Below, piece after piece: positions 8,849 to 17,374 of a DNA stretch of 64,000 nucleotides. The position numbers and the translations under genes are program-made. The stretch is from TMP-7 sp038212445 (GTDB lineage Bacteria; Acidobacteriota; Terriglobia; Bryobacterales; Bryobacteraceae), in the NCBI GenBank assembly GCA_038212445.1, contig JBBQUM010000003.1, positions 124,001 through 188,000 on the forward strand. Direction: 5' to 3'. Within the stretch, counting starts at the first letter, position 1; each line of letters opens with the position of its first letter. The notes under the pieces are model-generated. The model was not told the DNA's origin. It did not search any database and was given only the letters and a program-made list of their open reading frames with translations.

Positions 8849-10924
8849 TCAGCGTCCAATTTCTTTTTCAACACGGGCGGTGAGCGCTTCAACGATGCCG
8901 ATGGCTTCGCCCGCTGAGGTTAAGTCTCCACGGGAGATATCGGCTTGAGACTGCTGGAGCAATATCTTCATACGCATAACGTCGGCCACAACCTGGGGCC
9001 GGGGGGACAGTCCTTTGGCGGCGAGGTCGGACTTCAGCTTTTCGAAGCCCTGGTCGGTGGACTGGACGCGAGCCGAGGCGGTGATGAAGCGGTCCTGTAG
9101 TTCCTGCCGGGCGCGCATGGTAGCCGCAGACTCACCGGCCGCCGCGGGTGGTTGAGCTACCGGCGCAGGAGGCGGCGGTTCAGGGGGCGGACGGGTCACT
9201 ACCTGTTTGGTGTCGACCGGCGACTGTTTCGTTGCAACGGGCGCCGGAGATTCGACCGGTGGCGGGTTGTCGTTGACGGGATGGAGGACGGCGATGGCGG
9301 CGGCCGGCATTTGGGCCTCGAGAGCACCCAAGCGCCGTTCCAGATCCTCAAGTCTCGCGTGGACTCCAGGATCCTGCGGATCATAGGCGGCTGCCTGCGC
9401 CAAAGCCTGGGCGGCGGCGGTGAAGCTGGCTACGGCGGCGGGCTTATTGGCCTGTTCGGGACGCTTACCGCTTTCATGAGCGTCGCCGATGGCGATGTAG
9501 GTATAGCCGACTTCGCGGGCCACGGCGGCGCTCTTCTCCACCACCGGCTTGAGGGATTCGAGGTAACGGGTGGAGCGATCGAGGACGGCCTTCCGAAGTT
9601 CGGTTTGTTGCGGAGAGGTATCGTCGTTCCGCATGAGATTGCTCTGGAGGCTCTCGCGCAGCTTTTTCACGTCGGAGAGGATTCCGTCGACAGCTTGAGG
9701 GTCGGTGGTGGAGGCAGTGGGACGGTTGAGCGCGTCGAGCAGTTTTTGGATTTGCGCATCCTTCTCGCCGAGCACTTTGCTGTCGGTGAGCGAACGGTAG
9801 GTGAAGTAGGATCCGGCGGCCAGCAGGGCGAGCAGAAGGACGGCGCCTGCGAAGCCCAGTTTGTGGCGTCCGAGGAAGCGGAAGGCCCGGACCGGCGCAC
9901 CGACGGGATGAGCGGTGACGGGGCGCTGATCGAGAAAGTGTTGGAGATCCTCGGCGAGGGCAGCGGGAGTCTGGTAGCGGCGGGCAGGATCGCGTTCGAG
10001 CGCTTTGAGGGTGACAGAGTCGAGGTCGCCGCTGACCTTGCGACGGGTTTCGGCATCGTCGGGGATGAGCAGGCTGGGTGGATGAATGGTGATGGGGTCA
10101 GGCAGCGATCCGCTGATCAACTGATAAAGGATGACTCCGAGGGCGTAGACATCGGCGGGCGGTCCAATGGTGCGGCCGGCGAGTTGTTCGGGGCTGGCGT
10201 AGGCGGGAGTGAGCGGACTGGGCTGGGCGCCGGTGAGGTCGGGCGCACCGACGGAGAGCACTTTGGCGATTCCGAAGTCGAGCAGTTTAACCGTACCCTC
10301 AGGGGTGACGAGAATGTTGCCGGGCTTGAGGTCGCGGTGGAGGATCTGCTTCCAGTGCAGGTAGGCGACGGCGGTACAGAGCTGTTGAAAGAGGCGGATG
10401 CGCGACTCGAGACCAAGGTTCAGGTTGCGGCAGTACTCGTCGAGCGGTTCGCCCTCGACGAACTCCATGACGTAGTAAGGCGCGCCGCCCTGGGTGTCGC
10501 CGCCGTCGAGGATGCGGGCGATATTGGGGTGTTCAAGGGCGGCCAGCACCTGCCGTTCGGAGCGGAAGCGCTCAAGCAGTTCCTGATCCTGGAGTCCTTC
10601 GCGGATAAGTTTGAGGGCTACCTTTTTGGTGAAGGCGCCGTCGTCACGGAGGGCGAGGTAGACGACGCCCATTCCGCCCTGACCGAGCCGGCTGAGAATC
10701 TTGTAAGCGCCGATGCGTTCGGGGACCTGATTGGGGCGTCCGGGTGGAGGCGCGGGGATGTAGGAACCGGCCTGGCGTTGAGCGTCGAGCAGTTCGATGA
10801 GTTCCTGGTGAAATTGAGCGTCGTTGCCGCAAGACGATGCAGCGAACGCGGCTCGTTGATCCGGCGGAAGTTGCATCGCCTGATCAAACAACTCCCTTAA
10901 TCGCAGGAAGCGTTGGGTTTCCAT
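8849..10924 (-). CDS. Transmembrane Ser/Thr protein kinase (Hanks type)
   Basis: A 691-residue kinase. The domain spans residues 71-335 with the glycine loop LGQGGMGVVY (80-89), ATP lysine K105 in VALKL, catalytic loop HRDLKPGN (196-203), DFG at 216-218 and an APE-equivalent YASPEQ. All catalytic residues are intact. A basic stretch (FRFLGRHK) and a membrane helix (near residue 357-376) follow. The roughly 310 outer residues contain a proline-rich segment (PPPEPPPPAP) and helical repeats, suggesting a sensor that reaches into the periplasm. It heads a four-gene unit with two CsgG-like genes and a secreted protein (gaps 71, 21 and 8 bases), so it probably signals about, or controls, that envelope machinery. 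Confidence 0.93.
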   Translation of the reverse strand: METQRFLRLRELFDQAMQLPPDQRAAFAASSCGNDAQFHQELIELLDAQRQAGSYIPAPPPGRPNQVPERIGAYKILSRLGQGGMGVVYLALRDDGAFTKKVALKLIREGLQDQELLERFRSERQVLAALEHPNIARILDGGDTQGGAPYYVMEFVEGEPLDEYCRNLNLGLESRIRLFQQLCTAVAYLHWKQILHRDLKPGNILVTPEGTVKLLDFGIAKVLSVGAPDLTGAQPSPLTPAYASPEQLAGRTIGPPADVYALGVILYQLISGSLPDPITIHPPSLLIPDDAETRRKVSGDLDSVTLKALERDPARRYQTPAALAEDLQHFLDQRPVTAHPVGAPVRAFRFLGRHKLGFAGAVLLLALLAAGSYFTYRSLTDSKVLGEKDAQIQKLLDALNRPTASTTDPQAVDGILSDVKKLRESLQSNLMRNDDTSPQQTELRKAVLDRSTRYLESLKPVVEKSAAVAREVGYTYIAIGDAHESGKRPEQANKPAAVASFTAAAQALAQAAAYDPQDPGVHARLEDLERRLGALEAQMPAAAIAVLHPVNDNPPPVESPAPVATKQSPVDTKQVVTRPPPEPPPPAPVAQPPAAAGESAATMRARQELQDRFITASARVQSTDQGFEKLKSDLAAKGLSPRPQVVADVMRMKILLQQSQADISRGDLTSAGEAIGIVEALTARVEKEIGR

Positions 10925-11072
10925 TTATTCAACATCCAGCGTGGGGAAAGGACGTCCGATAACAGTACCTCACCCCTTCGGCTAGTACTATGCGGAGCCT
11001 GACGCTTAGTCTGACTAGAATATCACGCGTGAAAACCGGCAAACGCGGATGGGCGCTTGGGAGAATCGAGCT

Positions 11073-11435
11073 ATGGCGACGGTCCAGATCTTCGGTGTGA
11101 AGGGTTCGCAGGCGACGCGGGCGGCGGAGCGTTTTTTCAAAGAGCGGCGCGTGGACATTCAGATGGTGGATCTTCAGAGGAAGCCGATGGCGGCGGGAGA
11201 GATCAGGAGGTTCGTCGATCGTTTTGGGCTGACAGGGCTCTTGGATGTCGAGGGGAAGTCGTATAGCGATGCGGGGTTGAAGTATCTCAAGGTCTCTGAC
11301 ACCGATTTATTGGGCCGCATTGAGAGGGATCCTAAATTATTGCGGCTACCGCTGGTGCGTGGGGGCAACCGGGTGAGCATTGGCCAGGACGAGGAGTCGT
11401 GGAAACTGATGGTGGGGGCACCGGCAGTCCGCTAA
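11073..11435 (+). CDS. ArsC/Spx-fold protein lacking the redox cysteines
   Basis: A 120-residue protein of the thioredoxin-fold ArsC/Spx/YffB family. Family hallmarks visible are VQIFGVKGSQATRAAERFF (where a CxxC or CxxS/T is expected), the DLQRKPM strand, GLTGLLDVEGKSY and LPLVRGGNRVSIGQ. The family's N-terminal Cys is replaced: the loop reads GSQA. It cannot act as a classical arsenate reductase, and a structural or regulatory role is more likely. I chose the ATG at 11073, preceded by GGGAG, over the in-frame ATG at 11049. It is divergent from the kinase unit across about 148 bases with no other feature. An 18-base tract (11291-11308) matches the intergenic palindromes near 51.2 kb. Confidence 0.85.
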   Translation: MATVQIFGVKGSQATRAAERFFKERRVDIQMVDLQRKPMAAGEIRRFVDRFGLTGLLDVEGKSYSDAGLKYLKVSDTDLLGRIERDPKLLRLPLVRGGNRVSIGQDEESWKLMVGAPAVR

Positions 11436-11453
11436 ATCCCATTTTCGGACATT

Positions 11454-13229
11454 AAGCCGAGCTTTCACGGGACTGTCTCCATCATGTACCTGGACATCTG
11501 GATTCCGATTCCGACCGGCGTACACATTGGGACGCTGAACGCCTCGGTGCTGACGGATCGAGGGGACAGGATGTTCGACACTATCCTGCGGCGGAAGCAA
11601 AGACCTTTTCGGCGAGCCTTGCAGCGACTTACCGCTGCGGATCCTGATGGTGGTGGCGCTAGTGGTGCTACTGATTGTTTGCGCGAACGTGGCGAATCTT
11701 CTGCTGGCGCGCTCGGTGGCGCGTCAACGCGAATTTGGAGTGAGGCTTGCGCTTGGCGCCGGGCGGATGAGGATTGCGCGTCAACTGCTGACTGAAACGT
11801 TCGTTCTGGCTGCAGGCGCGACGCTGATCGGATTCCCGATTCTGCTCTGGATGCTGGGATCACTGCCGGCGCTGGTGCCTAGTACAGGTCTGCCGATTCT
11901 GACCAACACGAACTTGAACGGGCGAGTGTTTGCGTTCTCGGCGTTGATTTGCGTGGTGGTGGCAATCATCGCGGGGGCTGTGCCGGCGTTTGTTTCGCTG
12001 CGGTCGAGTGTGAATGAAAGCCTGAAGGATGGCGGACGCTCGGGCACGCCGAGCGCGTCGAGCAAACGAACCCGCAGCGTCCTGATCGTGATGGAGGTAG
12101 CGCTGGCGTCGGTGGCACTGATCGGGTCCGGGTTATTCCTGCGGAGTTTCCAGAACACGCGTTCGATTCACCGGGGATTCGATACGCGGAACGTGCTTTT
12201 CGGGCGGTTCTTCATCGAGAGCGCCACTTACTCGCGCGATGAGGTCCACAGCTTTGCGGCCCGGCTGAGACAGCAACTTGAGACAACACCCGGTGTGGAG
12301 TCGGTCAGTTTCTCTGACTTCGTACCGATGAGTACGAATGGCGGACCGTACAACCGGGTGGAGACGCTGGAGTACACGCCGGCCCGGGGCGAGCAGACTA
12401 CGGTGAATCGGTCGGTGGTTGGCCCGGGATATTTTCAAACTTTGCGGATTCCGCTGCTGGCGGGGCGCGATTTTACGGTGAAGGACGATCTGAACGCGCC
12501 GCCTGTGCTGATTGTGAACCAAGCCTTCGCGGCTCGATATTTTCGGGGACTGGATGCAGTTGGGCGGAAGGTGAAACTGCAGGGCGAATGGGCGACTGTG
12601 GTGGGCCTTGCCGCCGACGGAAAGTATTTTCATCCGGCGGAAGCCCCGCGGCCATTTTTCTACCTGCCCTTTGAGCGCAACTACTCGCCGAGTCCGGAGC
12701 TCTATCTATTTGTCCGGACGACGCGGGAGTTCAGCGAGTTCATTCCTGCGCTGCGCCGCACGGTGGCGGGAGTGGACGCGGACGCCGCGGTTTTCATGCA
12801 GTGGCGCTCGAGGAATATACGCAGGTGGCGTTAGTGGGGCAGAAAATCGCGGCCAGTTTGACGGCGGCTCTGGGGATCATGTGCCTGACGCTTTCAGCGT
12901 TGGGACTGTACAGTGTCATGTCGTACGCGGTCAGCCAGCGTTCGCATGAATTCGGAATTCGCATCGCGATGGGAGCGCAGCCGTTCCACGTGATTTCCAT
13001 GGTGATTCGCGAGGGCATGACGATGGCGCTGGCGGGACTGGCCCTGGGCACCGCTGCTGCTTACATGGTCAGCCGGTTGGTGGCGCACATGCTGATCCGG
13101 CTGGACGCGTTTGATCCGGCGACCTTCGCGGGTGCGGTGGTTTTTGTGGCCACGACGACGCTCTTTGCGACGTGGATTCCGGCGAGGCGAGCTACGCGCA
13201 TCGATCCGATGGAGGCTTTGCGCGAATAG
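11454..13229 (+). pseudogene. Remnant of a MacB/ADOP-type ABC transporter permease
   Basis: Three reading frames together resemble the last two thirds of an acidobacterial duplicated permease (normally over 800 residues). The first piece (SFHGT, then MYLDIWIPIP) is from the periplasmic domain. A frame change near 11600 leads to LRILMVVALVVLLIVCANVA and the FtsX-like core LARSVARQREFGVRLALGA (about 11620-12800). A second frameshift near 12800 leads to the C-terminal FtsX core, SQRSHEFGIRIAMGAQ, ending ARRATRIDPMEALRE at 13229. The N-terminal membrane helix and first periplasmic section are missing. It starts 18 bases after the ArsC-like gene, so a deletion probably joined them. No ATPase partner is nearby. 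Confidence 0.85.
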
Positions 13230-13232
13230 TGA

Positions 13233-14690
13233 CTACATGACGGTGCCTGGCAGGAGCAATTCGCGTTGTGCGCTGCCTTGCCGGATGGTAATGCGGGCAC
13301 CGCGGCAGAGAGGCTCACTGGCGAGAGTGGGATAAATCGCACTATAAAGGATCTCAGCGTTGTCGGCGTAGAACATGACGGTGGAGCTTTCGGGAGTGGC
13401 CACGGTGCCGCCGTAGCGGCCGACATTGAGGCTGCGGGTTAGTGTCCAGAGGCGGTCAGCCAAGCCTCCCACCTCGAGTTTGCCGGTGCCGTTTCGCGGG
13501 CGCAGTCCATATTCGAGTTCAACGAAGACGGCGCCTGGACTGGCGACACCGAGGTCACTGAGATCCTGGGTTGAAGCGGGCACGGCTTGGATGGAGGCTT
13601 TGAGGCACACAGCGTGTTGCTCGGCGGCGACGGCTTCGAGCACGCGGCCGAGCCGTCTCAAAGCAGCCGCTTCATTCTCCAACTCCTCAAGCATGGTCTC
13701 GATGTTGGGACTCGCCTGCTGCTTGAAATGCGCTGTAGCTTTGCGGAACCAGGCGACGGCGTCGGCGTCGTTACCCTGATCGCGAGAGATCAGCGCGCGG
13801 GTACCGTAGGCCGAACCGAGGACAGGCCCGCCGCCGGGCTCGAGGAACTTCAGAGCGAGTTCCACCGAATGGCGCGCCTTGATGAAATTGCTCCTTCGCC
13901 GGTAGCAGTTGGCGATGTTGTTATGCAGTGTGCCCAGCCTGTCTTTGGGAGTGCCGGCGGCAGCCTGGCGAATATGTAGCGCCTGCTCATAGAAGGCCAG
14001 CGCTTCATCCAGACGGTCCTGCTCGGAGCAGAGGACTCCGAGATTGACCCATGCGGCGGTGGCGGACTCGAGGTGGCCGCGTCCTGTCCAGACGAGGGCG
14101 GCTTCGCGGTAGCAGGACTCGGCCTCGACGGGAGCGGACCGGCGCAGTGCGTTGCCCAGTGAGATCAAGACTACGGGGAAGCGTGGATCCTCGGGGCGAG
14201 TTCGAAAGACTCTGGCTGCGGCGCGTAAGGGAATGGCGGCATGATCGCTTAGGCCGCACTGCGAGTACGCTTTGCCGGCGCGCCAGAGCATATCGGCCAC
14301 GGCCACCGGGTCCTGTGCATCGAGAAGGAGCTTCACGCACTCCTCGTAGTAGGGGATGGCTTTGCGATGGGCGCCCAATTCAGAAAGGACGTCGCCGAGC
14401 ATCGCCAGATAGGCGGCTGGGCGCTCGCGAGACTCGACGGCAGGGAGGGCGGCAGATGCACGTTCCCGAACCTGGGCGGATTCTCCGGCGTGACCTTGCT
14501 TACTCAGCATGAGGCTCAGGTTATATAAGGCGAGGGACTGAAGGTCACGGGCGTCACCCGCGGGAAAGACTCGGGATTCCACCAGGACGGCTGCGAGGGC
14601 TTTGCGGGCATTGTCGAAGTCGCCCCGCTTTAAGCGGTCGGAGCCATAGCCGATCATGCTGAGACAGCGGTCCCACGAGTGCGCGTCCAT
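13233..14690 (-). CDS. Cytoplasmic TPR-repeat protein
   Basis: A 485-residue protein without a signal peptide. Tetratricopeptide-type helical hairpins run from about residue 15 to 340. Clear examples are LGDVLSELGAHRKAIPYYEE, NLGVLCSEQDRLDEALAFYE and HNNIANCYRRRSNFIKARHS. The last 110 residues are a beta-rich domain of unknown type. Such repeats mediate protein-protein contacts; the partner is unknown. The gene converges with the ABC permease pseudogene, with three bases between the stops, and lies 90 bases downstream of the HD-GYP/GGDEF gene on the same strand, so the two may be co-transcribed. Confidence 0.8.
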   Translation of the reverse strand: MDAHSWDRCLSMIGYGSDRLKRGDFDNARKALAAVLVESRVFPAGDARDLQSLALYNLSLMLSKQGHAGESAQVRERASAALPAVESRERPAAYLAMLGDVLSELGAHRKAIPYYEECVKLLLDAQDPVAVADMLWRAGKAYSQCGLSDHAAIPLRAAARVFRTRPEDPRFPVVLISLGNALRRSAPVEAESCYREAALVWTGRGHLESATAAWVNLGVLCSEQDRLDEALAFYEQALHIRQAAAGTPKDRLGTLHNNIANCYRRRSNFIKARHSVELALKFLEPGGGPVLGSAYGTRALISRDQGNDADAVAWFRKATAHFKQQASPNIETMLEELENEAAALRRLGRVLEAVAAEQHAVCLKASIQAVPASTQDLSDLGVASPGAVFVELEYGLRPRNGTGKLEVGGLADRLWTLTRSLNVGRYGGTVATPESSTVMFYADNAEILYSAIYPTLASEPLCRGARITIRQGSAQRELLLPGTVM

Positions 14691-14780
14691 GCTCCATCAA
14701 TCGGCGCGCTTTTCCTATGACTGTAGCGAGAGCCAGCGTTTCGTGGCGTTGGATGGGTGTGGGACCGGCTGTAGCGACGA

Positions 14781-17006
14781 TTACATTATTTGTTCGGCGA
14801 CTTCTGGCGTCTCTACGGGGAAGGGTTCAGCCTGGCTATGGCGGCGGCGTTTCTCTTCGTACATGCGTTGATCGGCGACGGCTACCAGGTCGTCGCACTC
14901 TGAGCCGTCGTGGGGGAAGCGGGCCGCGCCGAAGCTGGCGCCGATCACGCTGGCTCCGCAACCGCGCATACCAGCGTCCTTCACAACGCGGCGAAGGCCG
15001 GAGATTCTGGCTTCGACGGCATCGCGACTCATTCCGGGCAGGATCAGAACAAATTCATCTCCGCCTAAGCGCGCCACGTAGTCGACGTCGCGAGTGTGAG
15101 CGCGGAAGGCTTGTGCCACCTCCTGCAGGACGCGATTTCCGGCGAGATGGCCCAGGGTATCGTTGACGGCCTTGAAGCCGTCGAGGTCGCACATGAGCAC
15201 GGCGATTTCCGTGCCCCCGTGGGCGGCGTTCTCGAGTTCCTGTTTGAGGCGCGCGAACAGCGACTGGGCGTTGGGCAACTTGGTGAGAAAGTCGGTGGCG
15301 GCGGAGTCTGACGTGGCCTGGTAGCGGCGCAGGTTGTCGAGCGCCTGGGCGATACGGGGCAGAATGGTGCGGGCCGTACGCAGGTGCGACTCAGTCAATC
15401 GATCTTTGAGGAGGCTGTAGAGTTCCATGCGGCCGGCTGAGCCGCCGATTTCCGGAAGATTCAGAATCAGCTTGGAGCGGGCGCGGCGAATGGCTGAGCG
15501 GTCGCCGCAGACGACATCCGCTTTGGCGTCGGGAGTGGAGCCGGTGTAGACAGCCAAGGCGTCGTAGGGCACGAGGTCGCGAAACCCGGTGCGAAGCGCG
15601 TGAGCAATCTCGACTGTGCTCAGCGCACGCATCAGCTGGTCGTGGAGTTTAAAGAGGGCGCTCATCTCGCCGCGTGCGGCGCCGATGGAGGCGAGGTACT
15701 TCGCTGGTCCCTGGTCGATAACGGACTGCGCGGCAGCAGTAAAGATCTGCTCGATTTGAGAGTATTTTCGCTTGAGAATCTTGATGATCCGGGGATCAAA
15801 TCGCGTTCCGGCGCCGGCTGACAACTGCTCGACCGCCTGGGCCAGTGTGATTGTCCGCGCACGACTAGTGACCAGGGAGTCGAGTGCATCGACGACGGCG
15901 AGTATGCGTCCGCCTAAAGGGATATTCTCGCCGGCGAGGCCGTCCGGATAACCGGATCCATCCCAATTCTCGTGGTGCGAACGAACAAGTGGGGCCACCG
16001 GATACGGGAAGTTCACGCGATGGACGATTCGCTCGCCGATGGTGGAGTGGATCCTGATCTTTTCCAATTCCTCAGCGGTATACCCGCCGGTCTTGCAAGT
16101 GATGTGATCGGGTACGGCAAGCTTACCGATGTCGTGGAGGATTGCCGCGGCGCGCAGTGCTTCGATTTCGGAGGCGGCCAATCCCAACGCCTTTCCCAGT
16201 TCCACGGCGTAAATTCTCATGCGGGTGAGGTGCTCATGAGAGCCGGCCTCTTTTTCCATTGCGGCAGCCAGGGCTTCCATCGTTCTCATTTGTAGAGCGG
16301 AGAGGTTTTCCGCCTCGGCGCGATGGCGGTCAACCTGTAGGGCATACCGCTTGAGCGAATGGTGCACCACCAGCATTAAGGGCACGAGCGCGGCGGTGGC
16401 GTACCAATGGACGAAAGGTACTACCGCGGCATAGATGGCGGTGAACATCGCGACGACGATGTAGTAGGGGAACGTGAAAACGTAGAGGGAGCGCATCAGA
16501 CGCCGCCAGTGAGCGTCGCCATTCCACGCGTTCATGATCACGAGCGGCGCGTTGCCGGCCACAAAGCAAACGGTGGACGCGACGACCAACCGGACCGGCC
16601 ATTCCAGCCAGTTGTCCAGTGGCAGACTGCGATAGGCCCACTGGGAGCCAACGGCGGCGGCAGCGGTGGAGAGCAGGTTCTCCCAAGCCGACGGCATGCG
16701 ATTACCCAGCGCTTTTTCGCAGATGACGTCGATGACAATGGCACAGCAGGATACTACTAATGTCTGCGAGAGGTTTAGTTCAACCAGCGCGATGAGAACA
16801 AAAACGAAGCACATCGAGTAGCTTTCGTTTGAGCTACGCAAAGTGATGCGTAGGCGGACGGCCAGCCATGCGACGACGAAGTAGCAGACATAGCGAGCAT
16901 CTTCTTGAAAGCGCCACTCGCCACCGCTGGTCAGCCAGGCACACGCCCCCATCGCAGCTAGTGCGCTGAGGAAGAGCAACACGTCGATTGGATTCTTGAG
17001 CCGCAC
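14781..17006 (-). CDS. Membrane protein with HD-GYP phosphodiesterase and GGDEF diguanylate cyclase domains
   Basis: 741 residues. Six or so membrane helices occupy residues 8-215. The HD-GYP domain (about 235-410) has HDIGK (291-295), a following HSTIGE, HHENWDGSGYPDGL and VVDALDSL, so both metal-binding signatures are intact. A helical/GAF-like linker comes next, then the GGDEF domain (about 575-720) with the intact active-site motif RLGGDEFV. RDVD sits five residues before GGDEF, matching the RxxD inhibitory site. The protein should therefore both make and degrade cyclic di-GMP, or use one domain as a sensor. This is an uncommon order, since EAL is the usual partner of GGDEF. It sits alone upstream of the TPR gene. 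Confidence 0.93.
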   Translation of the reverse strand: MRLKNPIDVLLFLSALAAMGACAWLTSGGEWRFQEDARYVCYFVVAWLAVRLRITLRSSNESYSMCFVFVLIALVELNLSQTLVVSCCAIVIDVICEKALGNRMPSAWENLLSTAAAAVGSQWAYRSLPLDNWLEWPVRLVVASTVCFVAGNAPLVIMNAWNGDAHWRRLMRSLYVFTFPYYIVVAMFTAIYAAVVPFVHWYATAALVPLMLVVHHSLKRYALQVDRHRAEAENLSALQMRTMEALAAAMEKEAGSHEHLTRMRIYAVELGKALGLAASEIEALRAAAILHDIGKLAVPDHITCKTGGYTAEELEKIRIHSTIGERIVHRVNFPYPVAPLVRSHHENWDGSGYPDGLAGENIPLGGRILAVVDALDSLVTSRARTITLAQAVEQLSAGAGTRFDPRIIKILKRKYSQIEQIFTAAAQSVIDQGPAKYLASIGAARGEMSALFKLHDQLMRALSTVEIAHALRTGFRDLVPYDALAVYTGSTPDAKADVVCGDRSAIRRARSKLILNLPEIGGSAGRMELYSLLKDRLTESHLRTARTILPRIAQALDNLRRYQATSDSAATDFLTKLPNAQSLFARLKQELENAAHGGTEIAVLMCDLDGFKAVNDTLGHLAGNRVLQEVAQAFRAHTRDVDYVARLGGDEFVLILPGMSRDAVEARISGLRRVVKDAGMRGCGASVIGASFGAARFPHDGSECDDLVAVADQRMYEEKRRRHSQAEPFPVETPEVAEQIM

Positions 17007-17217
17007 TGCGCCACTAATCTACTCGGCAGATTGCTCGCCATTCGTAAGCCCAATAGAACGTTAGGGCGAGGTGTTTACGAGCGCGACAGGTTGTCAGGAA
17101 ATGGACAGGCTGTCGTCCACGGGCGCAGTACGCGTATGCCATCGGTTTTAGGGCAAAAGTACCGTGATTGAGTCCGGGCTGGAGGGACCGAAGTTTCAGC
17201 TGGAACGGACCTGTGGC

Positions 17218-17374
17218 CTAGGAGCCGGTGGTGGAAGTGTTCAGGCTGGAAAAGCAGGACAGACAGCCCTTCTCGCCCTTGGCAAATCCCTGATTTCCAG
17301 GAGGGCGACAACGGGCGAGAACGGTGTCAGTCCCTGGTTTTTCCGAATCGAGGCTTTTCGCCGCGGGTGTCTAG
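17218..17374 (+). repeat. Palindromic dispersed element, copy B
   Basis: 149 internal bases between CTAG (17218-17221) and CTAG (17371-17374). The second CTAG contains the TAG stop of feoB on the minus strand. The arms GGAAAAGCAGGACAGACA (17248-17265) and TGTCAGTCCCTGGTTTTTCC (17325-17344) are nearly complementary, and weaker pairing extends toward both ends. Copy C has exactly the same internal length. The remaining 211 bases of this gap (17007-17217), between the GGDEF gene start and this element, hold nothing recognisable; they should contain the GGDEF gene promoter. Confidence 0.9.

Noticed and set aside
9152..10900. 582-residue plus-strand frame opposite the kinase
   Set aside because: The minus-strand kinase has all catalytic motifs; the opposite frame is low in recognisable signatures and is a by-product of high GC at third positions.
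14051..14512. Long plus-strand arginine-rich frame inside the TPR gene
   Set aside because: It is the antisense of a clear TPR protein, has no ribosome-binding site and shows the Arg/Pro/Gly-heavy composition of GC-rich shadow frames.
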